The notes: a model not told the origin generated them from the sequence alone. A stretch of 64,000 nucleotides of DNA from an uncultured Oscillospiraceae bacterium (GCA_900549775.1 URPR01000006.1:6563-70562), one strand, 5' to 3'; positions 32,753 to 43,377 are shown, numbered from the stretch's first letter. Program-made: numbers and translations.

Positions 32753-35700
32753 ATGCTACAGCTGCTATTAGGACGAGCAGGGTCTGGAAAAACTCATACC
32801 ATAAAACGTAAAATTTTACAAAAAATAAATGAAAATAAAAAAAACATACTTCTTATCGTTCCGGAGCAAATATCGTTTGAGACAGAAAAAGATATGCTAA
32901 GTTTTCTGGGAGAAAAATTAAACACACAGGTATTAATTACCAGTTTTAAAAGATTGGCTGAGTACATATTTGAAAAAACCGGAAATTTTCCTAAAGAGCG
33001 CATAAGTACTGCAGATAAGACACTTTTGATGAGTTTGGCCATCGATTCTATAAAGAAAGATTTAAAGTTATATAAAGATTCTAGCGACAAAGAACTTATT
33101 GACATTATGTTGAGCGCGAGCGATGAGTTTAAAAAGTGCTATGTTGAAAATGTTGAACTTGAAAAGATTATCAATAAGCTACAAAATAAAATATTAAAAT
33201 ACAAGCTAGATGATACTATCAAGATTCTTGATAGCTACAACAAAATGCTGTCCGGGAAATATCTTGACCCTATGGATGAACTTTCGCTCGCGTACCGTGA
33301 GCTTCGTAGTTGTAACATTTTCAAAGATTTTTATGTTTTTGTAGATGGGTTCGATGGTTTCACACAACAGCAAATGTTGATATTAACACAAATAGCTTTA
33401 GATTCAGCTTATACGTGCGTTTCCTTTTGCGCGTATGAGGAGGAATTTGTAAAAGAACAACCTGACTTGTTTTCTCCTATTTATAAAAACATCAGAAAAA
33501 TCTTGGACATGGCAAAAGAAAATAATGTCGCAATGTCCGAACCTATATTCTTAAGCGAAAACCATAGGGCTGCAAATGAGTTAAATATTTTAGAAAAAAA
33601 CTTTTTCCGCTCAAATAAAACGGTTTACGAAGGTGCTGTAAACGACATTGTAGTTTACAGAGCCAAAAACTTGTACGATGAAGTTGACTTTGTTGCAAGG
33701 ACTATCAAACGGTTGGTTTTTAAGGAAAACTGTAAGTATAGAGACATTTCTGTAATCTCAAGGAGCGTGGAAAGCTATGAAGGAGTAATTGAAAATTGCT
33801 TTAAAAAATACAATATTCCTCTGTTTCTCGATAAACGAGAACCAATAGACTCAAAGCCGCTTACGCAGTTCATTGTAGCTCTGTTGAACATAATGAGAAC
33901 AAACTTTTCATCAGAATACGTGTTCAAATATTTGAAAATAGGCTTGTTGGATTTTTCTTATGAAGAAATTTCCGATTTGGAAAATTATGTTTTATTATGG
34001 GGAATAGACCACGACCAATGGAAGGCAAACTTTTCAGCTAGCCCAAGTGGCATATCTAAAAAAATAACAGATGAGGACACTGAAAAACTAAAAGAACTTA
34101 ATGCCATCAGAGAAAAAATAATCTTACCTATTTTAAAATTTTCCGATAAAGTAAAATCTTGTGACGGAGAAAAGTTTACAAAAGAATTATACAATTTCAT
34201 AGAAACCATAAAATTAAGGAATAAATTGGAGGATTTTGCTGAAAAGTTAGCACAAGCCGGAAACGACATTCTAGCCGCAGAACAGCCGCGGTTGTGGGAT
34301 TTAACGATGGATATATTGGATAAGATGGCGTTCCTTTTAAAGGGTACAAAAACCTCTGTAGGCAAGTACTTGCAGCTTTTGAAATTAGTAGTTTTATCGA
34401 GCGATTTGGGAACAATACCGGCAAAACTTGATGAAGTGACATTTAGCGCAGCCAACAGGCCACAGCCAAAGGAGTCCAACATTGTATTTATTATTGGTGC
34501 AAACGAAGGAGATTTCCCCCGAAAACCTGCCAGTGCTGGCGTTTTTTCAGACAGCGAACGCTGCCAGCTTATTTCTCTAGGCGTAAACATGTACGATTCC
34601 CTTGAGGGCATTGCGATGACTGAAAGATTTTTAGCTTACAAGGCCGTAAGCAACGCTAGCAAGAAGCTGTTTGTGACTTTCAGCACTTCTACCCTCACCG
34701 GCGGTGTGAAAAAGCCATCGGAAATTATAAGAAATATTGAAAGTATTTTTCCAAAAGTTAAAATTCTAGATGAATTTTCATTTGAGCAATGTGATGAAAT
34801 TTGGTCCCTTGAACAGGCTCTGGAGGCTTGTTCAGAACATTTAAATGATGGTTCCAGGTTTTCTAACACTTTGAAACATTATTTTTTAAACAGTAAATAT
34901 AAAAACTACATAGAAAATTTAGAAAAGGCCATAAAAGGGAAATCGTTTGAATTGCAATGTGAAGAGAGCGGTAAACTTTTGTTCGGAGATAACTTAAAAT
35001 TCTCTGCTTCGCAGGTTGAAAAATATTATTCTTGTCCGTTTCAATTTTTTTGTCAGTATGGGCTCCTTGCAAAAAGTAGAAATAAAGCAACCTTTGACTC
35101 GCTAGAGTACGGCAATTTGATGCATTTTGTTTTGGAAAAAGTTCTATCAAGCCTGAGCGATAAAGAGATATTGTGCACCACAGACTCAGAGCTTGAAAAA
35201 GTGATAGTTGAAAAGTTAAACTTATACATAAAACTAAAACTGGGTTCTTGGAACGGCAAAAGCAAAAGGTTTCAATATCTCTTTTCAAGGCTCACAAAGG
35301 CCGCTGTACCTATAATACGTCATATTGCAGAGGAGCTTTCTCAAAGTGAATTTAAAGCAACAGATTTTGAACTAAGTATAAGTGAAAACAGCAACGTTCA
35401 ACCCATGAAAATGCAATTGCCAGACGGAACCTTCGTTGAAGTTGAAGGTAAAATCGACCGTGTAGATATCATGAAGAAAAGCTCTGAAAATTACGTTAGA
35501 GTTATTGACTATAAAACCGGCGCGAAGGAATTTAAACTATCGGACATTTTATATGGCTTAAACCTTCAAATGTTGATTTATTTGATGATACTCTCAAAAA
35601 GCCCAAGCGGAAAATATAAAAACATAGTTCCGTGCGGCATTTTGTACATGCCGTCTATAAAGCCTGTCGTGTCAGCCTTGAAAAATACTGGAAAAGAAAA

Positions 35701-36082
35701 AATAGAAAGCCAAAAATTAAAGAAACTTAGAATGAATGGGCTCTTGTTAGAGTCTGCAGAAGTGATTTGCGGCATGGAAAAGGACGCTAAAGGAATATTT
35801 ATTCCGGCATACTTGAAAAATGGGCAAGTGCAGAAAAATGAGTCCGTGGTCAGTGCCGCAAATATGGGAAAAATTTTAAAACATATTGAAAACCTCATTA
35901 TCAATATGGCAAATGAGTTAAAAAGCGGAAAAATACGTCCTAATCCTGTAAAAGGCCTGTACGATGCCTGTGAATTTTGTAATTATAGTGAAATATGTAA
36001 CTTCACAGAGGATGAATCTGGAAAGCACGTAGAGAAAAAATCTAACGAAGAAGTTATGGAACTTTTACTGGATAAACCTTGA
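32753..36082 (+). CDS. addB: helicase-exonuclease AddAB, AddB subunit
   Basis: AddB is the Chi-recognition and 5'-3' nuclease subunit of AddAB, the double-strand-break resection machine of Firmicutes. The 1109-residue protein starts MLQLLLGRAGSGKT with Walker A at 7-14, and ends in a RecB-type nuclease domain (VIDYKTGAKEFKL) wrapped by the iron-sulfur cysteines seen in YSCPFQFFCQYG and CEFCNYSEIC. ATG 32753 is better spaced from AAAAGGGTGA than the adjacent ATG 32750; the longer frame from 32645 overlaps the promoter. addA follows 24 nt later. Confidence 0.93.
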   Translation: MLQLLLGRAGSGKTHTIKRKILQKINENKKNILLIVPEQISFETEKDMLSFLGEKLNTQVLITSFKRLAEYIFEKTGNFPKERISTADKTLLMSLAIDSIKKDLKLYKDSSDKELIDIMLSASDEFKKCYVENVELEKIINKLQNKILKYKLDDTIKILDSYNKMLSGKYLDPMDELSLAYRELRSCNIFKDFYVFVDGFDGFTQQQMLILTQIALDSAYTCVSFCAYEEEFVKEQPDLFSPIYKNIRKILDMAKENNVAMSEPIFLSENHRAANELNILEKNFFRSNKTVYEGAVNDIVVYRAKNLYDEVDFVARTIKRLVFKENCKYRDISVISRSVESYEGVIENCFKKYNIPLFLDKREPIDSKPLTQFIVALLNIMRTNFSSEYVFKYLKIGLLDFSYEEISDLENYVLLWGIDHDQWKANFSASPSGISKKITDEDTEKLKELNAIREKIILPILKFSDKVKSCDGEKFTKELYNFIETIKLRNKLEDFAEKLAQAGNDILAAEQPRLWDLTMDILDKMAFLLKGTKTSVGKYLQLLKLVVLSSDLGTIPAKLDEVTFSAANRPQPKESNIVFIIGANEGDFPRKPASAGVFSDSERCQLISLGVNMYDSLEGIAMTERFLAYKAVSNASKKLFVTFSTSTLTGGVKKPSEIIRNIESIFPKVKILDEFSFEQCDEIWSLEQALEACSEHLNDGSRFSNTLKHYFLNSKYKNYIENLEKAIKGKSFELQCEESGKLLFGDNLKFSASQVEKYYSCPFQFFCQYGLLAKSRNKATFDSLEYGNLMHFVLEKVLSSLSDKEILCTTDSELEKVIVEKLNLYIKLKLGSWNGKSKRFQYLFSRLTKAAVPIIRHIAEELSQSEFKATDFELSISENSNVQPMKMQLPDGTFVEVEGKIDRVDIMKKSSENYVRVIDYKTGAKEFKLSDILYGLNLQMLIYLMILSKSPSGKYKNIVPCGILYMPSIKPVVSALKNTGKEKIESQKLKKLRMNGLLLESAEVICGMEKDAKGIFIPAYLKNGQVQKNESVVSAANMGKILKHIENLIINMANELKSGKIRPNPVKGLYDACEFCNYSEICNFTEDESGKHVEKKSNEEVMELLLDKP

Positions 36083-36106
36083 GCTAGATGAAAAGAAGGT
36101 GAACTT

Positions 36107-39100
36107 TTGGAAAACAAAAAATGGACAAAACCACAACTTGATGCAATAAATGCAAGAAACGGGAGCATTCTAGTATCTGCGGCTGCAGGCTCAGGAAAAA
36201 CAGCTGTGCTTGTGCAGAGAGTAATTGAGATATTGGTAGACGAAGAAAATCCATGCGACGCCGATAAACTTCTAATAGTGACGTTTACTAACGCTGCCGC
36301 CGCCGAAATGAAAGAAAGAATATCCGAAAGATTGTCAGAGCTAATACGCCAACGACCGTTTGACAATAGACTGAAAAGGCAGCAGGTTTTGCTGTCAAAT
36401 GCCCACATAAGCACTATACATAGCTTCTGCAACAACATTATACGGGAGCACTTTTATATTTTAGGAGTATCAAAAGATTTCAAAATCGCGGATACCAGCG
36501 AGATGTCCCTTTTGAGAGAAGACGCTATAGCCAACATTCTTGACAACAACTATAACAGCGGCAGCAGAGCTTTTTTTAACCTTGTAGAAGCTTTTAGTTC
36601 TGAAAAAAACGATAAACGTTTGGTCCAAATTATAAATTTGCTCTATGATTTTATAAGATCGCATCCATTTCCTGAGTTGTGGCTTGATGAAAAAATTTTG
36701 ATGTACGATAGTAATTCTCCAATAGAAAATACTCCATTTGGAAAAGTTTTAATAAACTACAGCATGTCATTGATAGAATATTGCATAACCTCAGTAAAAC
36801 GGCTTGTTTCTCTAGTTGAAGGCCATGAAATCTTGTGCGCTTATTTGCAAACTTTCAACGAAGATTTAACGGAATTAGAAAAAGTAAAAACTTCTTTGGG
36901 CAACGATACCTGGGACGAAATCTTTAAAGTTGTTGGACTATTAAAGCTTGCTACTTTAAAAAGGGTATCTGGCGTTTCTGATGACCCAATAAAAATCAAG
37001 GTTATGGAAAAGCGAAAAGAAATTAAGAATATCATCTCACAAGTACAAAGTTTATTTTGTTCGAGTAGCGATGAATGCAAAGCCGATACTGAAAAGTTGC
37101 GCTATATTGTATCAGAGTTGTTCTCTGTAGTAAAACAGTTTTCACAGAAACTCGATGAGTTAAAAAAAGAAAGAGACATTTGTGACTTCGGAGACCTAGA
37201 ACATTTAGTTATAAAGCTGCTAGTTAATCCTGACAAAAATAATAGTTTAGGTTTTTTAAGGACAGAACAAGCTGTAGAGTTGTCTAAGAGATTTAACTTT
37301 GTGATGGTGGATGAATGCCAAGACATAAATGAAGCACAAGATATGATATTTCGCGCTGTATCGCGGGATGAAAGTAACTTATTTATGGTGGGCGACGTTA
37401 AGCAGAGTATATATAGATTTCGCCAGGCTATGCCGGAGCTTTTTTTGAATAAAAAAAATAAGTACAATTACTATGTATCGGATGAAGATAATTATCCGGC
37501 AAAAATAATTTTGGATAAAAACTTTAGAAGCCGTAAGGGTGTTTTAAATGCTGTAAATTTCGTTTTTGAAAAAATAATGTCAAAAGAAGTTGGCGAAATG
37601 GAATATACAGATGAAGAGAAACTTGCTTATGGCGCAAAATATGAAGACAAAACTGATGCGGACGTTTCTCTGAAAGTTTTAGACCTTTCTCTGTGCGATA
37701 ACGACGCCGATATGAACAAGTTGGAAGCAAGATATATTTCTGAACAAATATTTAAAATGATCAGCTCCGGATATACTGTGAAAGATGGTGATTCCTTAAG
37801 GCCGGTTACGTATAAAGATTTTTGCGTACTGCTAAGAAACGCAAACAAACATGCCAAAGCTTTTGCCCATGAAATGAGCCTTTGTGGTATTCCTACGTTT
37901 ACAGAAAACTCAGGCAGCTTTTTCGCTACAAGTGAAGTTTCAACCGTTTTAGCTCTTCTGAATATAATAGACAATCCCATACAAGATATCGCGCTAATAA
38001 CAGTGTTGCTCAGCCCAATTGCCGGTTTTTCCGCAGATGAGCTATGTTTAATTCGACATGAAGATAAATGTAATCCATTTTATTTTGCGTTAAAGGAATT
38101 TTCAAGTAAAGACGCTAAATCTAAAATGTTTTTAGAAAAGCTAGAACGCTGGAGAATACTTGCTACCACCATGCCGAGCGATACTTTAATAAATTACATA
38201 TACGAAGAAACAAACTACACAAACATAGTACAAGCAATGGAAAATGGTTCGCTGCGCCTTGATAACTTGAGGTTGTTGTTAGAATATGCAAGAAATTTTG
38301 AAGCGGGCGAAACAAAAGGATTATCAAGCTTTATACGGTTTATAAATAGGCTTAAAGAAAACAAAATAGACTTAAATTGCGCTTCTTCTACGTCAGGGGT
38401 TGCCAACGCCGTCACTGTGATGAGTATACATAAGTCTAAAGGCTTAGAGTTTCCTGTATGCTTTATCGCAAATTGCTCTAGGAAGTTTAATAAAGATCGC
38501 GATGAGATATTACTGGATCCATCCCTCGGCATAGGAATAAAGCTTTTCGACAAAAAATTAGGGTATCGGTACAGCAGCTACCAACGAGACGCCGTGAAAT
38601 TGGTGCTGGAAAACTCTGCCATGTCGGAAGAATTGCGAGTTTTATACGTTGCAATGACCAGGGCAAAAGAAAAACTGATAATGCTAACAAGTTTAAAAAA
38701 CGTCGACAGTAGCATATTCTCTCTGGCGAACAAGCTCAGTTTCAACGGGACCGTTTCGCCTTATGCTGTAAAAACCGCTTCGAGCTTTTCAGACTGGCTC
38801 CTCCTGTGTGCTTTAAGTGCTTTGAGCGAAAATGTACTCTGTGAAGATGTCGAAAAAATTAAAAAAGCGTTGACGAAAAACAGCAATGTTTGGGAGGTAG
38901 ACTTTGTGACACCTTCGATCGGTGAAAAATTGAAGCTACCGTCAAAAAGCATAGAGGAAGAAGTACCCGTTGATGAAAAGTTTTTGAAGTTGATAGAGAA
39001 CAGGCTGTCTTTCAAATATCCGCTCTCCCCACTTTTTAACATTCCCACAAAAGTAACAGTTACCGATTTATCTTCTGGAGAAAATAAACGGCATTTTGAT

Positions 39101-39646
39101 TTCTCTAAAGTTCCTACATTTTCTTTGAAAGAAAAAATCACTCCTGCTCAAAAAGGGACAGCATTGCACACTTTCTTACAGTTTGTAAATTTTCGAGAGG
39201 CTAGGCTGGACCTTGAAAATGAAATTTCACGGTTAGTCACTCAAGGGTATCTACAAAGCGATTTAGCCAAAAAACTGAACAGAAGAGAAATAAAAAGATT
39301 TTTAGATAGCAGTCTTGTATCTAGAATCATTGAGTCTCCAAAAGTTTTGCGAGAGTATAAATTCACAACCAGACTGCGTTTGAAAGATTATGACGAAAGC
39401 GTACCGTTGGAATTTGAAGATGAGAAAATCATTTTACAAGGTGCGGTGGATTGTATGTTTCAGGAAGATGACGAATTTGTAGTAGTTGACTATAAAACTG
39501 ACAGGTTTAAGTCTATAAGTGAAATGAAAGCCAAATATGCTAAGCAGTTGCTCTTGTATAGTAATTCTGTGAAAAAGTGCACAGATATCAATGTTAAACA
39601 AAATATTTTATATTTATTTTATACTGGAGAGCAAATTTTTTTGTAA
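36107..39646 (+). CDS. addA: helicase-exonuclease AddAB, AddA subunit
   Basis: AddA provides the UvrD-like 3'-5' helicase motor and a second nuclease. The 1179-residue protein has Q motif KPQLDAIN, Walker A SAAAGSGKT at 24-32, motif II VDECQDINEAQ, motif III GDVKQSIYRFR, motif V VMSIHKSKGLEFP, motif VI RVLYVAMTRAKEKL, and a C-terminal RecB-like nuclease (GTALHTFLQF, VVVDYKTDR). The start is TTG 36107 after AGAAGGTGA. The length and order addB-addA are typical. Confidence 0.95.
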   Translation: MENKKWTKPQLDAINARNGSILVSAAAGSGKTAVLVQRVIEILVDEENPCDADKLLIVTFTNAAAAEMKERISERLSELIRQRPFDNRLKRQQVLLSNAHISTIHSFCNNIIREHFYILGVSKDFKIADTSEMSLLREDAIANILDNNYNSGSRAFFNLVEAFSSEKNDKRLVQIINLLYDFIRSHPFPELWLDEKILMYDSNSPIENTPFGKVLINYSMSLIEYCITSVKRLVSLVEGHEILCAYLQTFNEDLTELEKVKTSLGNDTWDEIFKVVGLLKLATLKRVSGVSDDPIKIKVMEKRKEIKNIISQVQSLFCSSSDECKADTEKLRYIVSELFSVVKQFSQKLDELKKERDICDFGDLEHLVIKLLVNPDKNNSLGFLRTEQAVELSKRFNFVMVDECQDINEAQDMIFRAVSRDESNLFMVGDVKQSIYRFRQAMPELFLNKKNKYNYYVSDEDNYPAKIILDKNFRSRKGVLNAVNFVFEKIMSKEVGEMEYTDEEKLAYGAKYEDKTDADVSLKVLDLSLCDNDADMNKLEARYISEQIFKMISSGYTVKDGDSLRPVTYKDFCVLLRNANKHAKAFAHEMSLCGIPTFTENSGSFFATSEVSTVLALLNIIDNPIQDIALITVLLSPIAGFSADELCLIRHEDKCNPFYFALKEFSSKDAKSKMFLEKLERWRILATTMPSDTLINYIYEETNYTNIVQAMENGSLRLDNLRLLLEYARNFEAGETKGLSSFIRFINRLKENKIDLNCASSTSGVANAVTVMSIHKSKGLEFPVCFIANCSRKFNKDRDEILLDPSLGIGIKLFDKKLGYRYSSYQRDAVKLVLENSAMSEELRVLYVAMTRAKEKLIMLTSLKNVDSSIFSLANKLSFNGTVSPYAVKTASSFSDWLLLCALSALSENVLCEDVEKIKKALTKNSNVWEVDFVTPSIGEKLKLPSKSIEEEVPVDEKFLKLIENRLSFKYPLSPLFNIPTKVTVTDLSSGENKRHFDFSKVPTFSLKEKITPAQKGTALHTFLQFVNFREARLDLENEISRLVTQGYLQSDLAKKLNRREIKRFLDSSLVSRIIESPKVLREYKFTTRLRLKDYDESVPLEFEDEKIILQGAVDCMFQEDDEFVVVDYKTDRFKSISEMKAKYAKQLLLYSNSVKKCTDINVKQNILYLFYTGEQIFL

Positions 39647-39719
39647 TTTTAGTATTGCAATTAATTTTCTTTTATGATATTCTAAACTTAGATATAATGA
39701 AATTTTTGGAGGTAATTTT

Positions 39720-39965
39720 ATGAGCAAATTTGAAATCTTTCTAGGAATCGCTCTTATTATTTTTTCAATTGCTATAGTTCTAGTGGTTTTGATGCAAGAA
39801 GGTCATCAAAACGGTGTGGGAGTCGTAACCGGTGGCTCTGATTCATTCTATTCTCGTCATAAATCACGTTCTATTGATGCGTTCCTAGAACGTTGGACTA
39901 GATTTATCGCTATTGGATTGTTTGTTTTAGTTATCGTTACAAACGCTATATTGTTCTTTTGCTAA
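39720..39965 (+). CDS. secG: preprotein translocase subunit SecG
   Basis: SecG is the small non-essential SecYEG subunit. The 81-residue protein has two membrane helices (about 7-27 and 59-79) separated by the conserved cytoplasmic loop LVVLMQEGHQNGVGVVTGGSD. Start ATG 39721 context GGAGGTAATTTT is strong. A terminator follows, and rnr lies downstream as in most Firmicutes (secG-rnr-smpB), though smpB is not adjacent here. Confidence 0.94.
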   Translation: MSKFEIFLGIALIIFSIAIVLVVLMQEGHQNGVGVVTGGSDSFYSRHKSRSIDAFLERWTRFIAIGLFVLVIVTNAILFFC

Positions 39966-40011
39966 ACCTTGGATATAAATTTAGCGGGATAACCTTGCTA
40001 TATATCTATGT

Positions 40012-40040
40012 CTCCCTCTGAATTTCAGTGGGAGCTTTTT
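40012..40040 (+). terminator. intrinsic terminator between secG and rnr
   Basis: CTCCC-t-CTG (40012-40020) pairs with CAG-t-GGGAG (40026-40034) around AATTT, followed by CTTTTT. It shows that the open frame extending back to 40008 is not the true rnr start. Confidence 0.85.
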
Positions 40041-40064
40041 GTTAAAGAAAAGGAGTGTTGTTTT

Positions 40065-42158
40065 TTGGGCAGCAAGAAAAAACTGTTGAATTTCTTAAAT
40101 TCGCAAAAGAGATCTATAAGTAAAGAGAAAGCCTTCTTGGAATGTGGATTTAAAAGTAAACAAAAATTTAAAAAGGCGATAGATGAGCTAAAAAGTGAAG
40201 CCTTGCTAGTAGAGAATGGTAAAGGGAAAATAGTTTCACCAAAAGTTTGTGGATTTGTAAAGGCTAAAATCGTATCTTATTGTGGAAATTTCCTGTTTGC
40301 ACAGCCATTTGATTCCGTTGGCGATATATATATACCCATAGAAAAAAGTAGCGGCGCTTTAGTTGACGATATAGTTCTAATAAATAGAATAAAAAACTCC
40401 GAAAAAGGCTTAAGCGGAGCAGTAGAAAGAGTTGTAAGTAAAGGCAATAGGCTGTTTACAGGCTTAATAAAAAGAGAAAAAAAGCAGATATTTTTTATAC
40501 CGGACGGTGGATATAAAAGAAGTCTACAAGTGGTAAAGAGCAACACCAAAGGTGCCAAAGAAAACGATAAAGTGCAAGTAAAAATATTTTTGAAAGCTGG
40601 CAAACCTGCTGCTAAAGTAGTAAAAGTATACGGCAAAGCAACTTGTGCGAAAATATGCGCAGATGCGATAATTGACGAAAAAGGTATGGCTACTATTTTT
40701 TCCGATAAAGCCATATTGGATGCAGAAAACGCTGCCAAAAAAGGTATTAAGAAAAAAGATATTTTAAACAGAGTTGATCTTCGCGGTGATTTAATTTTTA
40801 CTATAGATGGTGAAGACGCAAAAGACCTCGATGATGCCATATCTGTAGCTAAGACGGAAAATGGCTTTTGTCTGGGCGTACATATAGCCGATGTGTCTCA
40901 TTATGTAAAGTTTAATAGCAACTTGGATATGGAGGCGAGGGAAAGAGGAACTTCTGTATATTTTGCGGACAGAGTAATCCCTATGTTACCCACAAAAATA
41001 TCCAATGGGATTTGTTCCTTGAATCAGGGCGAGGATAGGCTTGCTTTTTCTATATTTATAAACTTAGATGTTGCAGGAAACGTGCTTAATTATGAACTGA
41101 AAAAGAGTGTGATAAATTCTAAAGTTCGTGGAGTATATTGCGAAATAAATAAAATTTTGGAAGGTACAGCTTCTAAGAAATTGCAAACAAAATATAAAGA
41201 CGTATTAAATGCTTTGAAAACTGCTAAAGAGTTGTCGGATTTACTTGAAAAAAATGCTCAAAAAAGAGGAAAACTTGACCTTGAAAGCGTTGAGTCGAAA
41301 TTTACTTTAGATGAAAACGGAATTTGTGTCGACGTAGAAGCCAGAGAAAGAGGCCAATCTGAAAAAATAATAGAAAATTTTATGGTTTTAGCAAATGAAT
41401 GCACAGCAAACTTCGCTATAAAGAATAATTTGCCGTTTATATACAGAGTGCACGAGGAGCCAGATCCTGAAAAAATCTTAAACCTTTCTAAATTTTTAAC
41501 TTTATTAAATTTAAAATTACCAAAATCTGCAATAACTTCGCCTAAACCTAAACATTTTGTTGCATTGCTGAACAAAGCTAAAAATACCGAAATCTATGAG
41601 TTGCTGTCGGATAAAGTTCTAAGGTCAATGTCTAAAGCGAGATATTTCGAAAAGCCATTAGGGCACTTTGGACTGTCGCTTTCTGACTATTGTCACTTTA
41701 CCTCCCCCATAAGACGCTACCCGGACACCACTGTGCATCGCATATTGTCTGACTTTTTAGCTGGAAAAAGTGAAAAGGAAATATCAAAAAAGTACGGCAA
41801 GTTAGTTGTAAATGTTTCAGAAAGTGCTTCCATTGCAGAAGTAGTTGCAACAGGTGCGGAAAGAGATGCTGAAAAATATTATATGGCGGAATATTTGAGC
41901 AAACATGTGGGTGAAACATTCAGCGGCCAAATAAGTGGGATGATTCAAAAAGGTGTATTTGTAAGATTAGAAAATACAGTTGAAGGGTTTGTAGATTTAG
42001 AACAAATGGGAAAACACAAGTACATTTTTGATGGGCTTTTAAGCTACAAAGATGCAAGTACCGGGGAAAAATTAACTTTGGGAGACAAAGTGAAAGTTAA
42101 AGTTGACTATGTAAATGTAGCCGAAGGTATCATAGATTTTACTTTAGAAAATAATTGA
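40065..42158 (+). CDS. rnr: ribonuclease R
   Basis: RNase R is a 3'-5' exoribonuclease that degrades structured RNA. The 697-residue protein has an N-terminal helix-turn-helix-like region, cold-shock domains, the RNB catalytic domain with FTIDGEDAKDLDDAIS (metal-binding aspartates), SYHFTSPIRRYPD-type motif CHFTSPIRRYPD, and a C-terminal S1 domain (SGMIQKGVFVRLENTVEGFV). TTG 40065 is 9 nt after AAAGGAG; the ATG 40008 in the same frame lies before the secG terminator and has no ribosome site. There is no long Lys-rich tail, so the protein is on the short side. Confidence 0.92.
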   Translation: MGSKKKLLNFLNSQKRSISKEKAFLECGFKSKQKFKKAIDELKSEALLVENGKGKIVSPKVCGFVKAKIVSYCGNFLFAQPFDSVGDIYIPIEKSSGALVDDIVLINRIKNSEKGLSGAVERVVSKGNRLFTGLIKREKKQIFFIPDGGYKRSLQVVKSNTKGAKENDKVQVKIFLKAGKPAAKVVKVYGKATCAKICADAIIDEKGMATIFSDKAILDAENAAKKGIKKKDILNRVDLRGDLIFTIDGEDAKDLDDAISVAKTENGFCLGVHIADVSHYVKFNSNLDMEARERGTSVYFADRVIPMLPTKISNGICSLNQGEDRLAFSIFINLDVAGNVLNYELKKSVINSKVRGVYCEINKILEGTASKKLQTKYKDVLNALKTAKELSDLLEKNAQKRGKLDLESVESKFTLDENGICVDVEARERGQSEKIIENFMVLANECTANFAIKNNLPFIYRVHEEPDPEKILNLSKFLTLLNLKLPKSAITSPKPKHFVALLNKAKNTEIYELLSDKVLRSMSKARYFEKPLGHFGLSLSDYCHFTSPIRRYPDTTVHRILSDFLAGKSEKEISKKYGKLVVNVSESASIAEVVATGAERDAEKYYMAEYLSKHVGETFSGQISGMIQKGVFVRLENTVEGFVDLEQMGKHKYIFDGLLSYKDASTGEKLTLGDKVKVKVDYVNVAEGIIDFTLENN

Positions 42159-42259
42159 ATAAGTAATGGAATATTTGACCAATATATTATCATATAGTTT
42201 CAATAAATCTTTGTTGTACAATCATGCTGGCGTGTTGATTAGGAAGGAAGGTTTAAAAT

Positions 42260-42517
42260 ATGAATGATATGATGACAATGTTGAAAGATTACATTGCTGT
42301 AAAACAAAGGCCTCAGACAGATAAAAAAAGTAAAATATTTGCAGATGAAATAAAAATGATATCATCTCAAATAGCATGCGTAGATATGTGGTTTCAGATT
42401 GAAGATGATGCTGATTTATTGGAAGCCTGCATATACGAAAGAGAAAGCCTACAAGCTCGGTACAGGTACTTAATAAGAAAAGCAAAAGAAGCACAAGCTT
42501 CTATGTCTCCGTTTTAA
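42260..42517 (+). CDS. DUF2508 family protein (YaaL type)
   Basis: An 85-residue, mostly helical cytoplasmic protein resembling the YaaL/DUF2508 family (ACIYERESLQARYRYLIRKAKE is the recognisable C-terminal block). It is encoded directly before bofA, as in Bacillus (yaaL-bofA), which supports the assignment. Start ATG 42260 follows GGAAGGAAGGT. Function unknown; a link to sporulation is only by context. Confidence 0.78.
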   Translation: MNDMMTMLKDYIAVKQRPQTDKKSKIFADEIKMISSQIACVDMWFQIEDDADLLEACIYERESLQARYRYLIRKAKEAQASMSPF

Positions 42518-42545
42518 ACTTAACAAAAACACAGTAGGTGAAAAT

Positions 42546-42809
42546 ATGCCAAACTTCCCTCTTATAGTTTTTTCTCTAGGATTAATTTTACTATTTATTT
42601 TCATGAAGGTGGTAATCAGACCTAAATATCCGATATTAAGGACTGTCGGGAACGTTTTGGAAGGCTCTGTGGTACTGTGGCTGGTAAATATCACAGGAGC
42701 TTTCACGGGAATTACCATCCCTATCAGTTTGTTATCACTTTTAATCGCAGCTTTATGCGGAATACCCGGAATTACAACCATGGTACTATTAAATACGATT
42801 TTTAATTAG
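42546..42809 (+). CDS. bofA: pro-sigma-K processing inhibitor BofA family protein
   Basis: BofA is a membrane protein that holds back SpoIVFB so that pro-sigma-K is cleaved only after a forespore signal. The 87-residue protein has two hydrophobic helices (about 5-22 and 46-80), the conserved [15 protein letters not shown] and [19 protein letters not shown] 42546 is 28 nt after DUF2508. It is followed by nrdR 11 nt downstream, an unusual companion. Confidence 0.87.
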   Translation: MPNFPLIVFSLGLILLFIFMKVVIRPKYPILRTVGNVLEGSVVLWLVNITGAFTGITIPISLLSLLIAALCGIPGITTMVLLNTIFN

Positions 42810-42820
42810 GATGTGTAAAA

Positions 42821-43285
42821 ATGAAATGCCCTTACTGTAGCTTTGAAGAAAGTAAAGTTATTGACTCTCGCCCCACGGACGATGGTGAAAAAATTAGAAG
42901 AAGGCGAGAATGCTTAAAGTGTTCTAGACGGTTCACTACATACGAGATAGTCGAAGTTTTACCTATAATAGTAATAAAAAAAGATAAATCCAGGGAAGCA
43001 TTTGACAGAAACAAGCTGTTAAATGGTCTACTAAAAGCTTGCGAAAAAAGGCAAATATCTATAAATCAGCTCGAAAAGGCTGTGTGTGACATAGAACGGG
43101 AGCTGCAAAACAGCTTAGACCGGGAAGTGAGCTCAAAACTTATTGGTGAACTAGTTATGGATGCTTTGAAATCGATAGACAAAGTGGCATATGTAAGATT
43201 TGCATCTGTATATCGGCAGTTCGACGATGTAGATAACTTCATGCAAGAATTAAAACAATTGCTTTCAGAGAAAAATAAAGTTTAA
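42821..43285 (+). CDS. nrdR: transcriptional repressor NrdR
   Basis: NrdR represses ribonucleotide reductase genes by binding tandem NrdR boxes in response to ATP/dATP. The 154-residue protein has the N-terminal zinc ribbon (MKCPYCSF and [16 protein letters not shown]) and an ATP-cone ([25 protein letters not shown]). The length is standard. Its predicted target in this window is the nrdDG promoter at 26.97-27.03 kb. Confidence 0.96.
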   Translation: MKCPYCSFEESKVIDSRPTDDGEKIRRRRECLKCSRRFTTYEIVEVLPIIVIKKDKSREAFDRNKLLNGLLKACEKRQISINQLEKAVCDIERELQNSLDREVSSKLIGELVMDALKSIDKVAYVRFASVYRQFDDVDNFMQELKQLLSEKNKV

Positions 43286-43286
43286 T

Positions 43287-43335
43287 AAAAAGTCGCTATT
43301 TTTTGATGTTATTCACAAAATGTAGCGGCTTTTTT
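43287..43335 (+). terminator. intrinsic terminator after nrdR
   Basis: AAAAAGTCGCTA (43287-43298) pairs, with one G-T wobble, with TAGCGGCTTTTT (43323-43334); the T run closes the hairpin. The loop is long (24 nt). Confidence 0.72.
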
Positions 43336-43345
43336 ATATCATATA

Positions 43346-43377
43346 TTGCCCTTATGAAATATAATAATCAAGGGCAA
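43346..43377. other. isolated hairpin upstream of the CdaR-type regulator
   Basis: TTGCCCTT (43346-43353) pairs with AAGGGCAA (43370-43377) around 16 nt of AT-rich loop. There is no T run on either side, so it is not a standard terminator. The rest of 43378-43589 holds a promoter and no gene. Confidence 0.4.

Noticed and set aside
40008..40064. RNase R starting at ATG 40008
   Set aside because: The extra codons overlap the secG terminator and have no ribosome site; TTG 40065 has AAAGGAG.
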